Assembly: GCA_019930625.1 (NCBI GenBank)
Contig: CP082844.1
Location: forward strand, 5,394,001 to 5,458,000
Direction: 5' to 3'
Length of the DNA stretch: 64,000 nucleotides
Source of the DNA: Nocardia asteroides
GTDB taxonomy: Bacteria; Actinomycetota; Actinomycetes; Mycobacteriales; Mycobacteriaceae
Below the pieces are notes generated by a model. It searched no databases and was not told the origin of the DNA. It saw nothing but the letters and a program-made list of their open reading frames with translations. Positions 8,288-16,012 of this stretch are shown one piece after another; position 1 is the first letter of the stretch, and each line of letters starts with the position of its first letter. The translations under genes were made by a program, and so were the position numbers.

Positions 8288-8585
8288 TCGTTCTCCTCCA
8301 GCCAGGCAGGCTCTCTGTCGGCCGAGTGTGGCTAGCCAGACCGGCACCGACCAGTGTGTCGACCGAGGATATGCGAATGGCCTCACCCACATCGGTAGGT
8401 AAGGTCGTGCGGCTCGTGCGCGGATCAGCGCAGCGTCTGGGTGATAGGGATCTCCCGGATCGAGCCGGGGACCGTTCAGCGGTTCCGAAAAAATCCTCGC
8501 GGACAGCGATGAGTCCTCCGACGGTGCTCCGTCCTATCTGTTGAACGTGCTACCAACCCGGCGCGACCGACCAGAAGGACCAGAA

Positions 8586-9017
8586 ATGACCACCGCCAAC
8601 TCCGCCACCTTCTCCGACGACGTCACCGACCGTCCCGGCAAGATCCGCAACCGCGTCCTGTGGACTCTGCAGATCCTGCTCGGCCTGTTCTTCATCATCG
8701 CCTCCGGCGGACCGAAGCTCGTTATACCGAACACCCTGACAGAAAACGCCCCCGAGAATCTGACCATCCCCCTCGGGCTGCTCATATTCATCGGAGTCGT
8801 GGAGGTCGCCGGCGGTATCGGGCTGATGGTGCCACGGCTGTGCGCCCTGGCCGCCGCGGGTCTGTCCGTTCTCACCGTGCTCGCCGCCGGGACGCAGGCT
8901 TTCATCGCCGACAAGCCCTCGATGGCGATCTTCCCGCTGGTGCTCGCCGCGATCTTCGCCTGGATCGCCTACCAGCGCCGCGCCACCATTACCGATCTGC
9001 GTAACTCGCTGTCGTGA
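8586..9017 (+). CDS. DoxX-like membrane protein
   Basis: A 143-residue integral membrane protein with four predicted membrane segments: VLWTLQILLGLFFIIASGG, then LTIPLGLLIFIGVVEVAGGI, then LCALAAAGLSVLTVLAA, and MAIFPLVLAAIFAWIAY. This size and layout match the DoxX/DoxD-like family. I start at ATG 8586 (MTTANSATF) because GAAGGA lies just upstream; an upstream in-frame start at 8541 would add 15 unsupported residues. The gene stands alone and is followed by a strong hairpin. Relatives are often linked to redox or sulfur stress, but no partner gene here shows what this one does. Confidence 0.8.
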   Translation: MTTANSATFSDDVTDRPGKIRNRVLWTLQILLGLFFIIASGGPKLVIPNTLTENAPENLTIPLGLLIFIGVVEVAGGIGLMVPRLCALAAAGLSVLTVLAAGTQAFIADKPSMAIFPLVLAAIFAWIAYQRRATITDLRNSLS

Positions 9018-9029
9018 TGATGAATCCAT

Positions 9030-9082
9030 GAGAACGACCGGCGATCGGTGGCACACCCACCGATCGCCGCTCGTGCGTTCTC
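9030..9082 (+). terminator. Strong hairpin after the DoxX gene
   Basis: GGCGATCGGTGG (9040-9051) and CCACCGATCGCC (9057-9068) form a perfect 12-bp stem with a 5-base loop. GAGAACG (9030-9036) and CGTTCTC (9076-9082) extend it across a small internal bulge. It begins 12 bases after the stop codon. There is no T-run, as is common for actinomycete terminators. Confidence 0.75.
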
Positions 9083-9260
9083 GGATCGATCGCCCGTCGG
9101 GTTGGCGGCGATCGATCCAGCGGCCATCTGGTCCGCGGCGCCCCGGCCCGGCGCCGCACCAGGTGGCCGTCGTCGCGTCGGGCGTACTCCGCAGCCGACA
9201 GTTATCCGGTGCGTCGTATGCCATGGAAATGGAACGGGTTGGGTCCATGCAGGGTATGGA

Positions 9261-10061
9261 TCAAGCCTTGTGATGGAATCGGCTACCGAGGTCGTTTCCG
9301 AGGCGTTCGGAATCTATGAGGCGATGGATGGGTGCTACCAGCCCAGGCGCGATGCATCCGACAGTGGCGAGTATGCGTGTTTCGATGGGAGCGACGACGA
9401 TTTCGTCGATGTCCTCTTGGACGGCCCGGATAACAGCGCGGGCGACTTGCTCGGGCGTGACCGTGCGCATTCCGGGTGGGAGTCGACTGCCGCTATCGGC
9501 GAACATCCCCGCATCTCGGACGAACCCGGGCTCGATGATGGACACGCCGATCTCGGCATCGCGAAGATCGTGCCGCAGGGCGAGGGCGAAGCCGCGAAGG
9601 CCGAATTTGGTGGCGTTGTAGAGGCTGACCCGCGGTGCGGGCAGCAGGCCGGCGACCGACCCCATGAAGACGATGTGTCCCGCGCCCCGCGTGCGCATTC
9701 GCTCGGCGAGATCGCGGGCGAGCAGAATCGGCGCACGCAGATTGACATCGAGGACGCGGTCGAGATCGGCGGCGGCGAAATCCAGTATGTGGCCTCCTGC
9801 CGGTAGACCGGCATTGGCGATGAGAACATCCACCGGCCCAGCCTGGGCGAGCAGGCGTGACAGTTCGTCTGGCTCCGATAGATCCGCGGGAATCACGGTC
9901 GCGTCGAGCTCGGCGGCGAGCGCGGCCAACGCTTCGGCGCGGCGGCCGGTCAGCACGAGATCACAGCCGTGGACGGCGAGTTCACGCGCTACCGCGTGCC
10001 CGAGACCGCCGGTGGCGCCGGTCAGCAGCACCGTGGCGGAATCCAGTTGCACAGGGGACAT
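9261..10061 (-). CDS. Short-chain dehydrogenase/reductase
   Basis: A 266-residue NAD(P)-dependent SDR. The cofactor motif TGATGGLGHA is at the N-terminus, NAG appears in the usual place, the catalytic serine is in FMGSVAG and YNATK gives the Tyr/Lys pair. I start at ATG 10061 because AAGGA lies 7 bases upstream; an upstream in-frame start at 10091 is less well placed. It lies 54 bp downstream of a TetR gene on the same strand, so it is likely controlled by that repressor. The pattern (TetR plus SDR) suggests inducible oxidation or reduction of a lipophilic alcohol or ketone; the substrate cannot be read from sequence. Confidence 0.88.
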   Translation of the reverse strand: MSPVQLDSATVLLTGATGGLGHAVARELAVHGCDLVLTGRRAEALAALAAELDATVIPADLSEPDELSRLLAQAGPVDVLIANAGLPAGGHILDFAAADLDRVLDVNLRAPILLARDLAERMRTRGAGHIVFMGSVAGLLPAPRVSLYNATKFGLRGFALALRHDLRDAEIGVSIIEPGFVRDAGMFADSGSRLPPGMRTVTPEQVARAVIRAVQEDIDEIVVAPIETRILATVGCIAPGLVAPIHRLIDSERLGNDLGSRFHHKA

Positions 10062-10115
10062 GATCGAGTCCTTCCGTGCCGTCGACGACATCGGCGATCG
10101 GCTTGATCGAATGGT

Positions 10116-10763
10116 TCAGCAACTGGGACCGGGTCGATAGGCGCGAAGGAAGGCTTGGACGCCTGCGGTCACGCTGGCGTCGATGTCCCCGGGTTCGGCA
10201 TCTATGGCGCCCCAGAAGGTCCGGTTGTTGGCCTCACCCGCGGCTAGTAGAACGAAGTGGACGGCTGCGCGTTCGGGGGCGTCGAGTTCGAGCAGCCCCC
10301 GTGCGGCGAGCTCGGAGAACCTCCGGGCCAGCGCGGCATGGACCGGCCGAGGGCCGGTGTCGAGCCAGGCATCGAGTATCTCGCCCGGGATATGGTCTGC
10401 CTCGGCGCGGATTTGGCGGACGAGCGCGAAATGATCCTCGTCGCCACCGACGACGAAGGCGCGGCCGAGTGCGATCAGGTCCGCCTCGACATCCCCGACG
10501 TTACCCAGATGGTGATCGATCGCAGCACATCGACTGGTACGGGCATGCGCGGCACTATCGACAATCACCGCGGTGAACAGCTGCTTCTTATCGGCGAAGT
10601 GCTTATAGATCGTGCGCGTCGACACCGCGGACTCGCCTGCGATGGCGTCGATGGAGGCGCGGGTGTAGCCGTCGCGGCAGAACACCGTACGTGCTCCCCG
10701 CAAGATGGAAGCCCGCTTATCCGGCCGCAAGGGGCGCACCACGGCCACATCGGGGCTCGTCAT
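10116..10763 (-). CDS. TetR-family transcriptional regulator
   Basis: A 215-residue regulator. The helix-turn-helix is near the N-terminus: ILRGARTVFCRDGYTRASID, then SAVSTRTIYKHFADKKQLF. The C-terminal ligand domain, with FSELAARGLLELDAPERAA, matches the AefR-like group. I start at ATG 10763. That start overlaps the stop of a 27-codon upstream ORF in an ATGA arrangement, and it has no good ribosome binding site of its own, so translation probably depends on re-initiation. It precedes the SDR gene by 54 bp and probably represses itself and that gene. Confidence 0.87.
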   Translation of the reverse strand: MTSPDVAVVRPLRPDKRASILRGARTVFCRDGYTRASIDAIAGESAVSTRTIYKHFADKKQLFTAVIVDSAAHARTSRCAAIDHHLGNVGDVEADLIALGRAFVVGGDEDHFALVRQIRAEADHIPGEILDAWLDTGPRPVHAALARRFSELAARGLLELDAPERAAVHFVLLAAGEANNRTFWGAIDAEPGDIDASVTAGVQAFLRAYRPGPSC

Positions 10764-10843
10764 GACCGGCTCTGCGGGTTGCGGGCCATCGACTTCCAAC
10801 CTGGCTGTCCACCGGCTGCGATCAGGTCTTCGGAGACGAACAT
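10760..10843 (-). CDS. 27-residue upstream ORF coupled to the TetR gene
   Basis: ATG 10843 follows AGGAGGAACGGG, the strongest ribosome binding site in this area. The frame codes for a peptide beginning MFVSEDLIAAGGQPGW and stops with a TGA that overlaps the tetR ATG (ATGA). It has no recognised motif. It may be a leader that couples translation of the repressor to ribosome flow, or the start of a lost gene. It is too short for automatic gene finding. Confidence 0.55.
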   Translation of the reverse strand: MFVSEDLIAAGGQPGWKSMARNPQSRS

Positions 10844-11041
10844 CCCGTTCCTCCTGCTGTGTGTGGTGCCGCCGCATCGGGGGTGCTCGAGCTAGAGTAC
10901 AACGATCAATTTACCCGCCCATTCGGCACAGCGCCAGAACGCCGCATTGTGAGAGCTCCTGTAGGACAGCCACTCCCGCGCATGATCGGATAACCGGCCG
11001 GAGCTCCGAAACCAGCTTGCGGACGTGTTCGTCGCGGCAAT

Positions 11042-11776
11042 TCACATGGCTCGAGCTCTTTCGGGCGCGGGTCGGGTCTTCTGCACCCGCTGTCCGCGTT
11101 CGATCCACCATTCGGCGGTCAGCAGTGACAGCGTCCAGCCGAGCCAAGTGCCGATGCCTGCGATCGTCTGCGTGAGTAGCTCCTCGTCGCCATGAAAGGT
11201 GCTGTTCAGCTGGGGACTCAGGATGAGCAGCAGCGCTACGCCGAGTACCCGGTTGAGCATGATGGACAGGGTGAGCGCGAAGCTGCGGATCATCCAGCGG
11301 CGATGCTCGGCGAATCGGCGGCGCCGGGCCATGCGCCAGCCGGTGAGGGTGGTGATGAGCCACAACGTCGCAAGCATGACGTTGCTGACCCGGGCGACCG
11401 GACCGAAGGGGCTGGTCGCACCGATCACCAGTCCGGCGAGCCCTGCGGGTAGCACACCGGCGATGACGTACCAGCGACCCAACCGCCGATGTAAAACGGG
11501 ATGCTTGCGCCGAAACCACGGCCAGACCTGGAATCCGCAAACGAGGATGGCGATCGACCCACACACTACGTGCACGACGAGCAGTGGGTAGTGCGGCGCG
11601 AACCCCGGGTCGGGGACCCGCGACCGGGTCGGATCCAGCGTCAGATATGGCGGCAGGGAGAAAGCGACGAAGGCGAACGTCAGTACCAGCAGCGGCCCCA
11701 TCCAGGGGCGCTGCCACCATGACCGCCGATGTGGTTTCGGCGCAGGTGATTTCGGAGGACTAGTCGGTATTGCCAT
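11042..11776 (-). CDS. DUF2306-type polytopic membrane protein
   Basis: A 244-residue membrane protein. After a short basic N-terminus it has segments at GPLLVLTFAFVAFSLPPYL, YPLLVVHVVCGSIAILVCG, WYVIAGVLPAGLAGLVIGA, VSNVMLATLWLITTLTGW and IRSFALTLSIMLNRVLGVAL, plus one near the C-terminus. HPVLHRRLGRWYV and AEHRRWMIRSFALT, each with His and Arg between helices, are typical of DUF2306. I start at ATG 11776 (MAIPTSPPK); an upstream in-frame start would lie inside the operator. It diverges from a TetR gene across two palindromes and is therefore probably its target. Function unknown. Confidence 0.85.
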   Translation of the reverse strand: MAIPTSPPKSPAPKPHRRSWWQRPWMGPLLVLTFAFVAFSLPPYLTLDPTRSRVPDPGFAPHYPLLVVHVVCGSIAILVCGFQVWPWFRRKHPVLHRRLGRWYVIAGVLPAGLAGLVIGATSPFGPVARVSNVMLATLWLITTLTGWRMARRRRFAEHRRWMIRSFALTLSIMLNRVLGVALLLILSPQLNSTFHGDEELLTQTIAGIGTWLGWTLSLLTAEWWIERGQRVQKTRPAPERARAM

Positions 11777-11810
11777 AGTGGACCACCCGTAGATCGCGAG
11801 GACGATACTA

Positions 11811-11848
11811 TTGCGTAGTTTATACGCAATAGCGTAGTGCATACGCAA
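11811..11848. promoter_or_regulatory. Two abutting 19-bp palindromic operators
   Basis: Site 1, TTGCGTAGTTTATACGCAA (11811-11829), is a 7+5+7 palindrome. Site 2, TAGCGTAGTGCATACGCAA (11830-11848), has the same half-sites with two changed bases and begins at the next base. They lie between the divergent DUF2306 and tetR genes and are the likely binding sites of that TetR protein, possibly as two dimers. Confidence 0.85.
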
Positions 11849-11869
11849 TATGAAGGCGTGAGGAGCGAA

Positions 11870-12592
11870 GTGGCCGAGGAACTACCGCGCGTGGCGCGAC
11901 TGCTGTGGTCGGGCACTGAACGTTCCGGCCGCGGCCGACGGCCGGCGTTGACCCTGGATCGCATCGTCGAGGCGGCCATCGCCATCGCGGACGCGGACGG
12001 GATCGGCGCGCTGTCGATGCAACGGGTCGCCACCGAACTCGGCTCGGCCACCATGTCGCTGTACCGGCATGTGCCGAGCAAGGACGACCTCGTCGCCCTC
12101 ATGCTCGATACAGCCATGGCCGAACGGCTCGACCTGCCCATGGGTGACTGGCGGGCAGCCCTCGAACACTGGGCGCGCCGAACCCGTGAGATGTATCTAC
12201 GCCACCCTTGGATATTGGCGGTCGGTGCGAGCAATCGCTGGATGGGCCCGAATGAGGCCGCATGGGGAGAGGCCGCGATGAGCGCTCTCCTCGATACCGC
12301 GCTGCCACCGGAGGCCATCGGCGATGTAGTCTTCTCCGTCAACGCTTTCGTCAGCGGTGTTGCGCGCCTGGAGATCGACCCGGCACTGGGCCGCGGGGCA
12401 GCGGGGTACGTCGGCCCCATACTCGACCCGGAGATGGTCCAGCGCTACGGGCAGCCCGAGCGGTACCCGGCACTGATGGCCATTCTGACCGCAGGAGCAG
12501 GCGGCGACCCTGGTACGCGTACCGTCGCCGGAGGCGTGTTCGAGTTCGGCCTCGGCAAGCTGCTCGACGGCATCGCCGCCTATCTGGCCTGA
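11870..12592 (+). CDS. TetR-family transcriptional regulator (TetR_C type)
   Basis: A 240-residue regulator. The N-terminal helix-turn-helix reads LTLDRIVEAAIAIADADG, then MQRVATELGSATMSLYRHV and PSKDDLVALMLD. The C-terminal domain (WRAALEHWARRTREMYLRHP, later GPNEAAWGEAAMSALL) is the kind found in TetR itself and antibiotic-efflux regulators. I prefer GTG 11870 because GAGGAG is just upstream and an earlier in-frame GTG at 11837 lies inside the operator. It likely represses itself and the divergent DUF2306 gene through the two palindromes. The inducer is unknown. Confidence 0.87.
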   Translation: MAEELPRVARLLWSGTERSGRGRRPALTLDRIVEAAIAIADADGIGALSMQRVATELGSATMSLYRHVPSKDDLVALMLDTAMAERLDLPMGDWRAALEHWARRTREMYLRHPWILAVGASNRWMGPNEAAWGEAAMSALLDTALPPEAIGDVVFSVNAFVSGVARLEIDPALGRGAAGYVGPILDPEMVQRYGQPERYPALMAILTAGAGGDPGTRTVAGGVFEFGLGKLLDGIAAYLA

Positions 12593-12666
12593 TTCGAACA
12601 CCGCGGACTCGCGCCAGGCGGTGATCATGGCCAGGCACACCCTCGGGTTGATTCGGATCGAGAATT

Positions 12667-12700
12667 TGGGTGACATCTGATTGCGAATTTCGATCACCCA
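12667..12700. terminator. Possible hairpin between convergent genes
   Basis: TGGGTGA (12667-12673) pairs with TCACCCA (12694-12700) across a 20-base loop. It lies between the ends of the TetR and D,D-carboxypeptidase genes, which face each other, and could stop transcription from both sides. No T-run. Confidence 0.35.
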
Positions 12701-12803
12701 GGTGCTCGTGGCGTGCGGGTCCCTCGTGGCGCCACCCGGTCGTATTTGTCGCGGCGAATCATTCTGGTGTGCGGTGCGGTTGGCCGGTCTGCCGCGTTCG
12801 GTG

Positions 12804-13718
12804 TCAATCGATCGGCAGCAGGCTCAGGATCGGGTCGTAGGCCCAGTTCAGCATGCGCTCGGCGTCGTTCTTGGCGGCGACGTCGCTGTCGGGTGAGCTG
12901 TGCAGGACTACACCGATCAGCGGTATTCCCGCCCTGACCGTTTCGAACAGCAGGCAGGTTCCCGCGGCGTCGGTGTATCCGGTTTTGATGCCGATGGTGC
13001 CGGGATAGTCGCGCAGCAGCAGATTCGTGGTCTGCCAGAGGTGTGCCCGGTTGTTCGGGCCTGCGGGCAGGTGATAGCTCTTCGACCCGACGATCTCTCG
13101 GAACACTGGCGTGCTCATCGCGCGCAGGCCGAGGGCCACCAGGTCCGCTGGTGTGGAGTAGGTGGAGTGGTCGGTGGGGGCGGGCAGCCCGCTGGGGTCG
13201 GTGAAATGTGTCCCTGCCAAGCGCATGTGACGTGCGGTGTCGTTCATTCTGGCGAGGAAGCCGTCTTGGCCGGGCCCGTAGGCCTCGGCAAGGGTATAGG
13301 CGGCGTCGCAGCCGGACGGCAGCAGCATCGCGTACAGGAGTTGTCGCGCGGTGAGCACTTCACCGGGGACCAGGCCCGCGTTGCTTCCGTCGTACTTGGT
13401 GCAGTAGGAGATGATCTCCTGCGGCACGGTAATGCCCCGGTCGAGGTCGCCGGAGTTGATCACTACCAGTGCCGTCATCACCTTGGTGATACTGGCTATC
13501 GGGACCGGGATGTTCGGCTGTCGCGACCACAGCACCGTGCCGGTGATTCCCTCTGCCAGCGCTGCTCCCGACGCCTGCACTGCCTCCGGCTCAGGGGTCG
13601 GCCAGGGTAATTGAATATGGGTCTCGCTCGCGGCAGGCGCGGGCGCGACTCCATGACCGGCTACCACGACCAGCGCTCCGGCGACAGCGGCCTGCAACAA
13701 TCTAGCAAATGTGCGCAT
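12804..13718 (-). CDS. D-alanyl-D-alanine carboxypeptidase, DacB2-like (peptidase S11)
   Basis: A 304-residue exported penicillin-binding protein that trims the terminal D-Ala from peptidoglycan stem peptides outside the membrane. Residues 1-31 are a signal peptide with a hydrophobic core and AAS at the likely cleavage site. The active-site motifs are in order: SITK (76-79, Ser76 nucleophile), SGC (135-137) and KTG (245-247). The middle motif is SGC, not the textbook SGN; from memory, this variant is common in actinobacterial homologues. I start at ATG 13718 (MRTFARLL), which gives a clean signal peptide; the upstream extension to 13799 has no signal character. No membrane anchor is seen at the C-terminus. 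The gene stands alone. Confidence 0.9.
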   Translation of the reverse strand: MRTFARLLQAAVAGALVVVAGHGVAPAPAASETHIQLPWPTPEPEAVQASGAALAEGITGTVLWSRQPNIPVPIASITKVMTALVVINSGDLDRGITVPQEIISYCTKYDGSNAGLVPGEVLTARQLLYAMLLPSGCDAAYTLAEAYGPGQDGFLARMNDTARHMRLAGTHFTDPSGLPAPTDHSTYSTPADLVALGLRAMSTPVFREIVGSKSYHLPAGPNNRAHLWQTTNLLLRDYPGTIGIKTGYTDAAGTCLLFETVRAGIPLIGVVLHSSPDSDVAAKNDAERMLNWAYDPILSLLPID

Positions 13719-13807
13719 AGCCGCATTCTGCCGTGTGTCTCTGCCGATCAGCGGGATTTCACCGTCTGCATTATGGCGTTGCTCCAGTACAGCATGCAAT
13801 TAGCTAA

Positions 13808-13942
13808 TCAAGGATGCTCTGCGCCCGGCACCTCTCGCGGCGACCGCTCGCCCAGCGGCATCACCGGATCGAACGACGAGTTCGTGTCTCGGGGTGCCTC
13901 GATGTGGACCGGCCCGATCTCGGTCAGCACCGAGGTGATCAG
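13808..13942 (-). pseudogene. Fragment of an IS256/mutator-type transposase
   Basis: The minus-strand frame reads LITSVLTEIGPVHIEAPRDT, then NSSFDPVMPLGERSP before a stop at 13808. This matches the conserved stretch of IS256-family transposases just before the catalytic domain (…T.IGPV.I.VPRD..GSFEP…). The catalytic domain and the element ends are missing. Confidence 0.6.
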
Positions 13943-14230
13943 GGCTCAGCCGAATCCAGCGGCGGTGACGGCAGGATCGGTTTCGATGACGCAAAGCCGT
14001 GGCCGATGATGGCGTCGATTGTTACTCGCGGCGATGGCGTGCTCCGTGCAGGCGTCGATCAGCGCGTCGCGGTGCTCGCCGGACACTTGTAGTGCCTTCG
14101 GACAGCGCGCCCTTCAGCTCGTTCGCGGCCTGCACGATGTTCATCGGTTGCGGCGTGATCATCACGTCCGATCGGAGAATTCCGCCCGGAAAGCTGTACG
14201 CCGCTGCCGGGTACAAGTGATCAGCGATGC
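13943..14230. other. Degenerate region next to the transposase fragment
   Basis: Minus-strand frames give pieces such as PMNIVQAANELKGALSE and, one frame over, SGEHRDALIDACTEHAIAAS. These look like one lost gene with a frameshift near 14095, but I do not recognise the family. No regulatory element is apparent. Confidence 0.3.
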
Positions 14231-15241
14231 TCAGTATCCTTTGGAACGGAGGAACCCGGCTACTGTGACGACGGCCTGGGGGTTGCGTGGACTTTCGACC
14301 AACGCGGCGTAGGGCAACGCGATGATGTTGTTCTCGCGGACAGCCGCTGTTCCGGCCATCAGCGGATGGGCGCGCAATTGCTCGATCTTCGCTTGCACCG
14401 AGTTCTCCGGGCCCGCGCCGTAGTCGACGATCACGATCGCCTGCGGATCCCGCTGTGCCGCGGCCTCCCACGAGGTCGTGGTCCACGAATCGTTCAAATC
14501 GTCGAAGATATTGGCGCCACCCGCTTCGCGGATGATCTGCGACGGTGCGGCGGTACGGCCCGAGGTGAACGGTTCCGGTGTCGCGCTGTCGAACAGGAAG
14601 ACCCGGACCGGTTGCTGTCCGGCCGGTGCACTGTCGGCGGCTACGGCGACCTGTTCCTGGTATCGGGAGACCAGTTCGCCCGCCTTCTCGCGCACATCGA
14701 AGATCTCGCCCAGGTTGGTCAGGTCTGTGTACAGGGCGTCGAGCGGTTCCATAACCCCGCGGCGATTCGTTCCGGGCTGTCGGCATGCCTCGGTCAACTG
14801 GTACGGCACCGCCCCGATCGACCGCACCCATTCCGGGGTCATACCCGTGGACTCCTTGAATCCGTAGTTCCAGCCGGCGAAGACGAAATCGGGGGCGGCG
14901 GCCTGGACGACTTCGCGGGTGAAGGCGTCACCGAGCGGCGGCACGCGTTCGAAGTCGGCCTGCCACGGTGAAGTGGCGATATCGCGTTCCTTACCGGGGT
15001 AGCTGGTGTAGCCGACCAGCCGATCGGCCAAACCGAGGGCCAACATCATCTCGGTGATCCCCGTGTCGTTCGTGATCACCCGCTCGGGGACACCGTCGAC
15101 GGTGAGCGGAGCGCCGCAGTTGGTGACCGTCACCGACTCGCCGCTCACGTTCCTCGGGGCCTGCTGCACCTCGGCGCCGCAAGCTGCCGTGACGAGTACG
15201 CACGCGACAGCAATTGCCGTGATCACCGGGGATGACCTCAT
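14231..15241 (-). CDS. ABC transporter substrate-binding lipoprotein, cobalamin-regulated (BtuF-like)
   Basis: A 336-residue lipoprotein. The signal peptide ends in lipobox VTAAC with the modified cysteine at residue 21. The body is a type III (FecB/BtuF) binding protein: VPERVITNDTGITEMMLALG, then DRLVGYTSYPG, then PDFVFAGWNYGF and HPLMAGTAAV near the end. It would capture substrate outside the membrane and hand it to the permease. Its ATG directly follows the stop of the ATPase gene (TAG then ATG). By sequence alone it would be called an iron-siderophore binder, but the operon is led by a cobalamin riboswitch, so a corrinoid is the more likely ligand. Confidence 0.88.
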   Translation of the reverse strand: MRSSPVITAIAVACVLVTAACGAEVQQAPRNVSGESVTVTNCGAPLTVDGVPERVITNDTGITEMMLALGLADRLVGYTSYPGKERDIATSPWQADFERVPPLGDAFTREVVQAAAPDFVFAGWNYGFKESTGMTPEWVRSIGAVPYQLTEACRQPGTNRRGVMEPLDALYTDLTNLGEIFDVREKAGELVSRYQEQVAVAADSAPAGQQPVRVFLFDSATPEPFTSGRTAAPSQIIREAGGANIFDDLNDSWTTTSWEAAAQRDPQAIVIVDYGAGPENSVQAKIEQLRAHPLMAGTAAVRENNIIALPYAALVESPRNPQAVVTVAGFLRSKGY

Positions 15242-16012
15242 CTATCGTTCCTTCTGGTCGAAGATGATCTGCGGGACGCCCAGCCGGGGGTGGCTGACGA
15301 TATGGCCGCCGATCGAGAACCAACGGGTGATCACCTCGGTGGTGATCACCTCATTCGGGGGGCCCGAACACACGAGCCGGCCCGCGTGCAGGACGAAGAT
15401 CCGGTCGCAGTGCTGGGCGGCCAGATTGAGGTCGTGCAGCGCCGCCACCACGGTGATGCCCAGATCTCGCGCCGCGGACAGAACGCTGTACTGGTGATGG
15501 ACATCGAGGTGATTGGTCGGCTCGTCCAGGACCAGAACGCGCGGCTGCTGGGCAAGCGCCCGCGCGATCAGAACACGCTGGCGCTCACCGCCCGACAGCG
15601 ACAGGAATCCGCGCGACGCGAGATGCCCGATATCGGCCGTCGCCATCGCCGCGGAACAGATCCCCCGGTCGCGTCGGTGCGTGCCCCGCAGGAGCGCGGT
15701 ATGCGGTAGTCGTCCGGTGGCGACGACCTCGGCGGCGGTGAAGTCGAACGGAGTAGTCGTATCCTGGGTGAGCGCCGCTACCTGACGGGCGTTCTCGCGC
15801 ATGCTGATCGCCGCGATATCCGTACTGCCGACCAGGACTCGTCCCGTCGTCGGCGACAGTGCGCGGTAGAGGCAACGCAGCAGGGTGGACTTACCGCTGC
15901 CGTTCGGGCCCACGATGCCGATGAACTCTCCTGGCGCGGCGGCCAAGGTCACCGCCTCGACGACCGTCGTGCCGTCGAACTCGACCGTGACATTCTCGTA
16001 GTCGACCCGCAT
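15242..16012 (-). CDS. ABC transporter ATP-binding protein (BtuD/FepC-like)
   Basis: A 256-residue ATPase of a type II importer. Walker A is GPNGSGKST, the Q-loop is near AALTQDTTTPFDF, the signature is LSGGERQR, Walker B is RVLVLDEPTNHLD and the switch histidine is in ALHDLNL. I start at ATG 16012, which overlaps the permease stop (TGATG), so the two are translationally coupled; a longer upstream frame to 16276 lies within the permease gene and is not needed. It powers uptake through the neighbouring permease and binding protein. Confidence 0.93.
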   Translation of the reverse strand: MRVDYENVTVEFDGTTVVEAVTLAAAPGEFIGIVGPNGSGKSTLLRCLYRALSPTTGRVLVGSTDIAAISMRENARQVAALTQDTTTPFDFTAAEVVATGRLPHTALLRGTHRRDRGICSAAMATADIGHLASRGFLSLSGGERQRVLIARALAQQPRVLVLDEPTNHLDVHHQYSVLSAARDLGITVVAALHDLNLAAQHCDRIFVLHAGRLVCSGPPNEVITTEVITRWFSIGGHIVSHPRLGVPQIIFDQKER

